From Desulfovibrio sp. (GTDB taxonomy: Bacteria > Desulfobacterota > Desulfovibrionia > Desulfovibrionales > Desulfovibrionaceae), in assembly GCA_022837365.1 (NCBI GenBank), contig JALHHV010000036.1, positions 1 to 8,743 on the forward strand: a stretch of 8,743 nucleotides of DNA, in the 5' to 3' direction. Each line of letters opens with the position of its first letter. The first letter of the stretch is position 1. The position numbers and the translations under genes were made by a program. Below are positions 5,889 through 8,743 of this stretch, in pieces. Under the pieces are notes generated by a model. It had not been told where the DNA came from. It worked only from the letters and a program-made list of their open reading frames with translations, and ran no database searches.

Positions 5889-6667
5889 GCGCGCCCGGCT
5901 CGCTGCACTGCGCGGGCGTGGCCGTGCGCGCCGTGGTGTTCGACTTCGACGGCACCCTGGCCGTGCCCACGCTGGACTTCGGCGTCATGCGCCGCGCCGT
6001 GGCCGAGGCCATGCGGACGCATCTGGAGCCGCCGCAGCGCCCAAGCCCGCCGGACCTGCCGGTAATGGACCTTCCGGCAATGGACCTTCCGGCAATGGAG
6101 TGGATCGGCCACGTGACGGCCCTGCTGGAACTCCACGGCCGCCGCGCCGACGCCGCAGCCCTGCACGCCGACGCCCACGCCGCCATCCGCCGCGTGGAGG
6201 TGGAGGCCGCCGCGCGGGGCAGCCTGTTTCCGTTCACCCGCCCCATGCTGGCCGCGCTGGCCGCCATGGGCGTGCCCGTGGCCATCGTGACCCGCAACTG
6301 CCCCGAGGCGGTGCGGGCCGTGTTCCCCGACGTGGACGCGCTGTGCCCCTGCCTGCTCACCCGCGACGACGTGCCCAGCGTCAAGCCCGACCCGGACCAC
6401 CTGCTGCGCGCGCTGGGGGTGCTGGGCCGCGCGCCCGGCGAAGCCCTGATGGTGGGCGACCACCCCATGGACATCGTGACCGGGCACCGCGCGGGCACCC
6501 TGACCGCCGGGGTTGCCAGCGGCGAAAGCCCGGCCCGGGCGTTGCGCGACGCCGGGGCGCACGTGGTGGCCGCGGACTGCCGGGAACTGATGGCCGGGCT
6601 GGGGCTGGCCGGAGCGGGGCTGGCGGGGACGGGGCTGGCGGGAGCGGAACCGGACGGGCGGGAATAG
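5885..6667 (+). CDS. HAD-superfamily hydrolase (probable phosphatase)
   Basis: A 260-residue cytoplasmic protein with all four HAD motifs: I, FDFDGTLA (19-26), with nucleophile Asp20 and Asp22; II, IVTRN (134-138), with Thr136; III, VKPDP (166-170), with Lys167; IV, VGDHPMD (190-196). A helical cap region (about 30-115) lies between motifs I and II, as in subfamily I phosphatases of the Gph type. The substrate is not evident. The ATG overlaps the DUF3179 stop (ATGA), and no Shine-Dalgarno is visible, so translation is probably coupled. Two oddities are in-frame 15-bp tandem repeats: residues 58-72 (DLPVM-DLPAM-DLPAM) in the cap, and a Leu-Ala-Gly-rich tail at about 238-255. A phosphatase working with a periplasmic DUF3179 protein has no obvious shared pathway; the pairing may be only operon economy. 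Confidence 0.86.
   Translation: MSAPGSLHCAGVAVRAVVFDFDGTLAVPTLDFGVMRRAVAEAMRTHLEPPQRPSPPDLPVMDLPAMDLPAMEWIGHVTALLELHGRRADAAALHADAHAAIRRVEVEAAARGSLFPFTRPMLAALAAMGVPVAIVTRNCPEAVRAVFPDVDALCPCLLTRDDVPSVKPDPDHLLRALGVLGRAPGEALMVGDHPMDIVTGHRAGTLTAGVASGESPARALRDAGAHVVAADCRELMAGLGLAGAGLAGTGLAGAEPDGRE
6052..6096 (+). repeat. Three tandem 15-bp repeats inside the HAD gene (cap region)
   Basis: Units lie at 6052-6066, 6067-6081 and 6082-6096. The last two are identical (ggaccttccggcaat) and the first differs at two positions. They encode the pentapeptide Asp-Leu-Pro-Val/Ala-Met three times and keep the frame. Confidence 0.93.
6601..6645 (+). repeat. Three tandem 15-bp repeats at the 3' end of the HAD gene
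   Basis: Units at 6601-6615, 6616-6630 and 6631-6645 share the pattern ggggctggcSggRRc, with one to three differences between any two. They encode Gly/Ala/Leu-rich pentapeptides (LAGAG, LAGTG, LAGAE) in the last 23 residues, beyond the conserved HAD fold. Confidence 0.88.
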
Positions 6668-6731
6668 AGGGACGGCCATCGGGCCATGCTGCCGGGCCGC
6701 GCCCCGTCATCCGCGACCTTGCCTCACCTCG

Positions 6732-6760
6732 TTGCGCTGGCCCGCAGGGCGGCCTAAGAT
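6732..6760 (+). promoter_or_regulatory. Candidate promoter of the small exported-protein gene
   Basis: TTGCGC (6732-6737) and TAAGAT (6755-6760) are 17 bases apart and end 44 bases before the ATG at 6805. The -10 matches four and the -35 three of six consensus positions. The spacer contains a small GCCC-GCA-GGGC inverted repeat (6740-6750). The rest of the 137-base gap 6668-6804 shows no gene and no clear terminator. Confidence 0.4.
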
Positions 6761-6804
6761 GGAACATCCGGCCCCGGCCGCAACGATCCGCAGGAGAACC
6801 CGCC

Positions 6805-7344
6805 ATGACCGTCACGTCCTCCGGCATTCCCGCCCCCCGCGCCGCGCTTCCGAAAACCGCCGTCCTTGCGCTGCTGCTCCTTGCCGCCCTGTGCGCCGCC
6901 TGCGCCGGGCGGGCCTGCCCCCCGCGCGAAAGCTGCACCAAGCCGGTGTTCGAGCGGGTGCAGAACAAGGCCGTCAGCGCCGGGCAGCAGGCCGTGGTGC
7001 AGGGGCTGCTGGGCGTGCTGACCGGCACGGCCACGGGGCCGAAATTCACCGGCGAGGGGGTGCGCCTGGACATGTACCGCGCCTTCGACGACGCCTTCAC
7101 CGAAGAGGGCTACTCCCTCGACGCCACCCTGCGCGAATTCCTGGGCAAGCACGAGGACACCGCCTACTACCGCGACGCCCTGACCTCCGGACTGGTGCCG
7201 CTGCTGGCAACGCCGCTGTCCATCCTGCGCGTGGCCGACGCCCGCCAGCGCCTGCTGGCCGAAGGCCGGGTGACCCAGCCGACGCTGGACCTGGTGGCCG
7301 CCGTGCCCGCCTCCGCCACCGGCGAAGGCGCGGCGAAACAATGA
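6805..7344 (+). CDS. Uncharacterised small exported protein or lipoprotein
   Basis: A 179-residue protein I do not recognise. The start has Arg and Lys (residues 12 and 17), then a hydrophobic stretch (18-32), then Cys-Ala-Ala-Cys at 30-33. Cys33 preceded by Ala-Ala could be a lipidated residue, but the -3 position is Cys rather than Leu, so the lipobox is imperfect. Ordinary signal peptidase I cleavage nearby is also possible. Two more cysteines at 38 and 44 (CPPRESC) could form a disulfide. The mature part is mainly helical in character, with a segment PVFERVQNKAVSAGQQAVV (47-65) and a Tyr-rich stretch near 115-125. AGGAGA at 6792-6797 lies seven bases before the ATG and a candidate promoter precedes it, so it is probably transcribed on its own. 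The stop is 13 bases from that of the convergent methyltransferase. Confidence 0.72.
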   Translation: MTVTSSGIPAPRAALPKTAVLALLLLAALCAACAGRACPPRESCTKPVFERVQNKAVSAGQQAVVQGLLGVLTGTATGPKFTGEGVRLDMYRAFDDAFTEEGYSLDATLREFLGKHEDTAYYRDALTSGLVPLLATPLSILRVADARQRLLAEGRVTQPTLDLVAAVPASATGEGAAKQ

Positions 7345-7352
7345 AGACGGGC

Positions 7353-7360
7353 TGACGTCA
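7353..7360. other. TGACGTCA palindrome at the convergent gene junction
   Basis: A perfect 8-bp palindrome that includes the TGA stop of the methyltransferase (7358-7360 on the complement). It lies in the 13-base gap between converging stop codons. It may be chance. Confidence 0.5.
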
Positions 7361-7981
7361 CGCAGTCCGGCTGTTCCGCTCCGCCAGCAGCAGCGCCCCG
7401 GCCCCTCCGAACAACCGCTCCCGCCGGATGACCGTCAGCCCGGCCCGGTGCGCCAGCCCTTCCACACCCCCACGGGCCATGAACCCCCGGAAGTTGCGAT
7501 AGTGCTCCGCCCCGGCCAGCCGTTCCGGCAGGTGCACGAACAGGGCGGCGGGCAGGTCCAGGTTGCGCTCCGCCAGGCGATAGTCTGCCAACAGCACGCG
7601 CGGGGCCACGCGCAGGGCTTCGGCCAGGGCCGCGTTGCCGGTGGCCTCCGGCATTTCGTGCAGGGCCAGCGACAGCACCACCGCGTCGAAGCTGCCGTCC
7701 GCGAAGGGCAGCACGCGCGCGTCGGCGCGCAGCAGGGGAAGAGACCGGGGGGACGCCCGCGCCGCGCCCAGCATGGCCGGGGAAAGATCCGCGCCCACGC
7801 AGGCCACGCCCGCGCCGCGCAGCACAGCGCACTGCCGCCCGGTGCCGCAGCAGGCGTCCAGCACCCGCAGCAGCCCTTCGGCGCGGCAGACATGGGCGAC
7901 GGTCCGGCGCACCCCGTCCAGCACGGGGTTCAGCAGCAGGTCGTACCATTCCGCGATGCGGGCGTAGGGATCGGCGGTCAT
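7358..7981 (-). CDS. Class I SAM-dependent methyltransferase
   Basis: A 207-residue protein with the class I methyltransferase fold signature: motif I VLDACCGTG (40-48), an acidic post-I residue in VGADLSPAML (62-71, Asp65), RADARVLPFADGSFDAVV (85-102) as the motif II/III region, and ALHEMPE (106-112). The N-terminal 'YARIAEWYDLLLNPVLDGVRR' resembles small UbiE/Methyltransf_11-type proteins. The substrate cannot be read from the sequence. The ATG at 7981 has only a weak GGAA five bases upstream. It follows the HD-domain gene by 54 bases on the same strand, with a hairpin in between, and may be co-transcribed with it. It converges closely on the small exported-protein gene. Confidence 0.85.
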   Translation of the reverse strand: MTADPYARIAEWYDLLLNPVLDGVRRTVAHVCRAEGLLRVLDACCGTGRQCAVLRGAGVACVGADLSPAMLGAARASPRSLPLLRADARVLPFADGSFDAVVLSLALHEMPEATGNAALAEALRVAPRVLLADYRLAERNLDLPAALFVHLPERLAGAEHYRNFRGFMARGGVEGLAHRAGLTVIRRERLFGGAGALLLAERNSRTA

Positions 7982-8013
7982 GAGGGTTCCGAAGGGTTCG
8001 GGGAGGGGGGAAC

Positions 8014-8036
8014 ACGCGCCGGGCGGCCCGGTGCGT
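8014..8036. repeat. GC-rich hairpin just after the HD-domain gene
   Basis: Bases 8014-8023 pair with 8027-8036 (10 bp, one mismatch at 8018/8032) around a 3-base loop. On the minus strand it begins within the stop codon of the HD gene and lies 33 bases ahead of the methyltransferase start. No U-tract follows, so it is more likely an mRNA-stability or partial termination structure than a full terminator. Confidence 0.6.
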
Positions 8037-8743
8037 TACGGGGCCACGGGCTCCGGCGTTTCCGGCTCATCGGCCGCCATGCCGGGGCGGCAGTCCGCCG
8101 CGTCCCGGTCGTCGCGCAGGGCGGCCAGCACCCGGCAGCGCAGTTCGGCCATTTCCGGCACTTCGTCCGGCGAAGGCAGCCACGCCAGCAACCGCTCCAC
8201 CCGGCCGGATTCGCGCAGCAGCCTGCGCGAGGCGGCAAAGCCCAGGTCGAAGCTCCAGCCGCACAGCAGGATGCGGAAATCGTTCATGCAGCGCATGTCC
8301 GCGTAGCTGGCAAGGCGTCCCGAGCGCACCGCGTCCAGCACGGCGGGGGTCCAGGCCCCTTCCGTTTCCGGCAGGTGCAGCACCACCACTTCGTCGCGGG
8401 GGCCGCCGGGCTGCATATGCGCGGCCAGCACCCGGAAGATGTCCAGTTTGTCGGCGTCGCGCACCACCCGGGTCACCTGCCGGACACGCGGCGAAACCCC
8501 GGCCGGAATGGCGAAACGGTTGTGCAGCACCACGGCGCAGGCGGCCAGGCGGCGCACGGCCGGGGACTCGTCGGCCAGGGGGCGTTCCTCGTTCAGCACC
8601 CGGCCGCCCAGCAGGCCGTGGTTGGCCGAGCGCGCGTCGCTGAAGGTGCGCCAGCGCCGGTACTGCGGAAACCGCCCGATGTCGTGGTACAGCGCGCCCA
8701 GCAGCGCCGCGCGGGCGCTGACCATGTCCATGACGCCTTCCGC
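8036..8743 (-). CDS. HD-domain protein, probable metal-dependent phosphohydrolase (5' end outside window)
   Basis: The reading frame is open to the window edge, giving 235 visible residues. The first in-frame Met (8731) is probably internal, because the four codons before it are open and the first HD-domain histidine should lie further upstream. Numbering from that Met: LYHDIGRF (14-21) holds the His-Asp pair, SANHGLLGG (35-43) and VVLHNR (67-72) hold further conserved histidines, and VRDADKLDIFR (90-100) holds the closing Asp. This is the H..HD..H..H..D pattern of HD-superfamily phosphohydrolases, which typically act on nucleotides or other phosphate esters with bound metal. The C-terminal part (about 125-208) is helical and ends in an acidic, Pro-rich tail. 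The substrate is unknown. It is first in a minus-strand pair with the methyltransferase. Confidence 0.85.
   Translation of the reverse strand, partial: AEGVMDMVSARAALLGALYHDIGRFPQYRRWRTFSDARSANHGLLGGRVLNEERPLADESPAVRRLAACAVVLHNRFAIPAGVSPRVRQVTRVVRDADKLDIFRVLAAHMQPGGPRDEVVVLHLPETEGAWTPAVLDAVRSGRLASYADMRCMNDFRILLCGWSFDLGFAASRRLLRESGRVERLLAWLPSPDEVPEMAELRCRVLAALRDDRDAADCRPGMAADEPETPEPVAP

Noticed and set aside
6668..6804. Terminator after the HAD gene
   Set aside because: Only short, broken GC-rich pairings are present and no T-run follows. Nothing strong enough to call.
8036..8731. HD-domain gene complete with start at the Met at 8731
   Set aside because: The frame stays open to the window edge, and the first conserved histidine of the HD domain would lie upstream, so the gene is more likely cut by the window.

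Overview
This is a very GC-rich, densely coded chromosomal window from a Gram-negative bacterium. The protein sequences and gene order look like a Desulfovibrionaceae genome (Desulfovibrio/Nitratidesulfovibrio type). That placement is pattern recognition, not a search result. A lipid A gene (lpxB) and dTDP-rhamnose genes show that the cell has an outer membrane with lipopolysaccharide (LPS).

Left part, plus strand (1-3242): the tail of rfbB (dTDP-glucose 4,6-dehydratase), rfbD (dTDP-4-dehydrorhamnose reductase), a Gate-domain (nucleoside-recognition type) membrane protein, and lpxB (lipid A disaccharide synthase). The genes overlap or lie 17-67 bases apart and read as one envelope-biosynthesis operon. 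About 195 bases without a gene (3243-3437) follow. They hold a large nested inverted repeat and a strongly C-rich/G-rich tract, between the convergent ends of lpxB and galE.

Middle part: galE (UDP-glucose 4-epimerase, minus strand, 3438-4493) supplies UDP-galactose, which suits the sugar theme of the locus. A 213-base divergent region with a possible promoter and a cluster of ATGCCG repeats separates it from a plus-strand pair, 4707-6667. The pair is an exported DUF3179-family protein followed, with a 4-base overlap, by a HAD-superfamily phosphatase. The HAD gene carries two separate tracts of 15-bp tandem repeats.

Right part: an unrecognised small exported protein or lipoprotein (6805-7344) with its own likely promoter. 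It converges, with only 13 bases between stop codons, on a minus-strand pair: a class I SAM methyltransferase (7358-7981) and, upstream of it, an HD-domain protein (8036 to the window edge, 5' end missing).

I saw no tRNA, rRNA, CRISPR array, insertion sequence or phage gene. The content is mostly ordinary core-genome material. The less ordinary parts are the lpxB/galE intergenic structure, the recurrent in-frame 15-bp repeats, the repeat cluster ahead of the DUF3179 gene, and the DUF3179 protein lacking the cysteine pair expected at its core motif. No clear new defence, mobile or biosynthetic system is visible.
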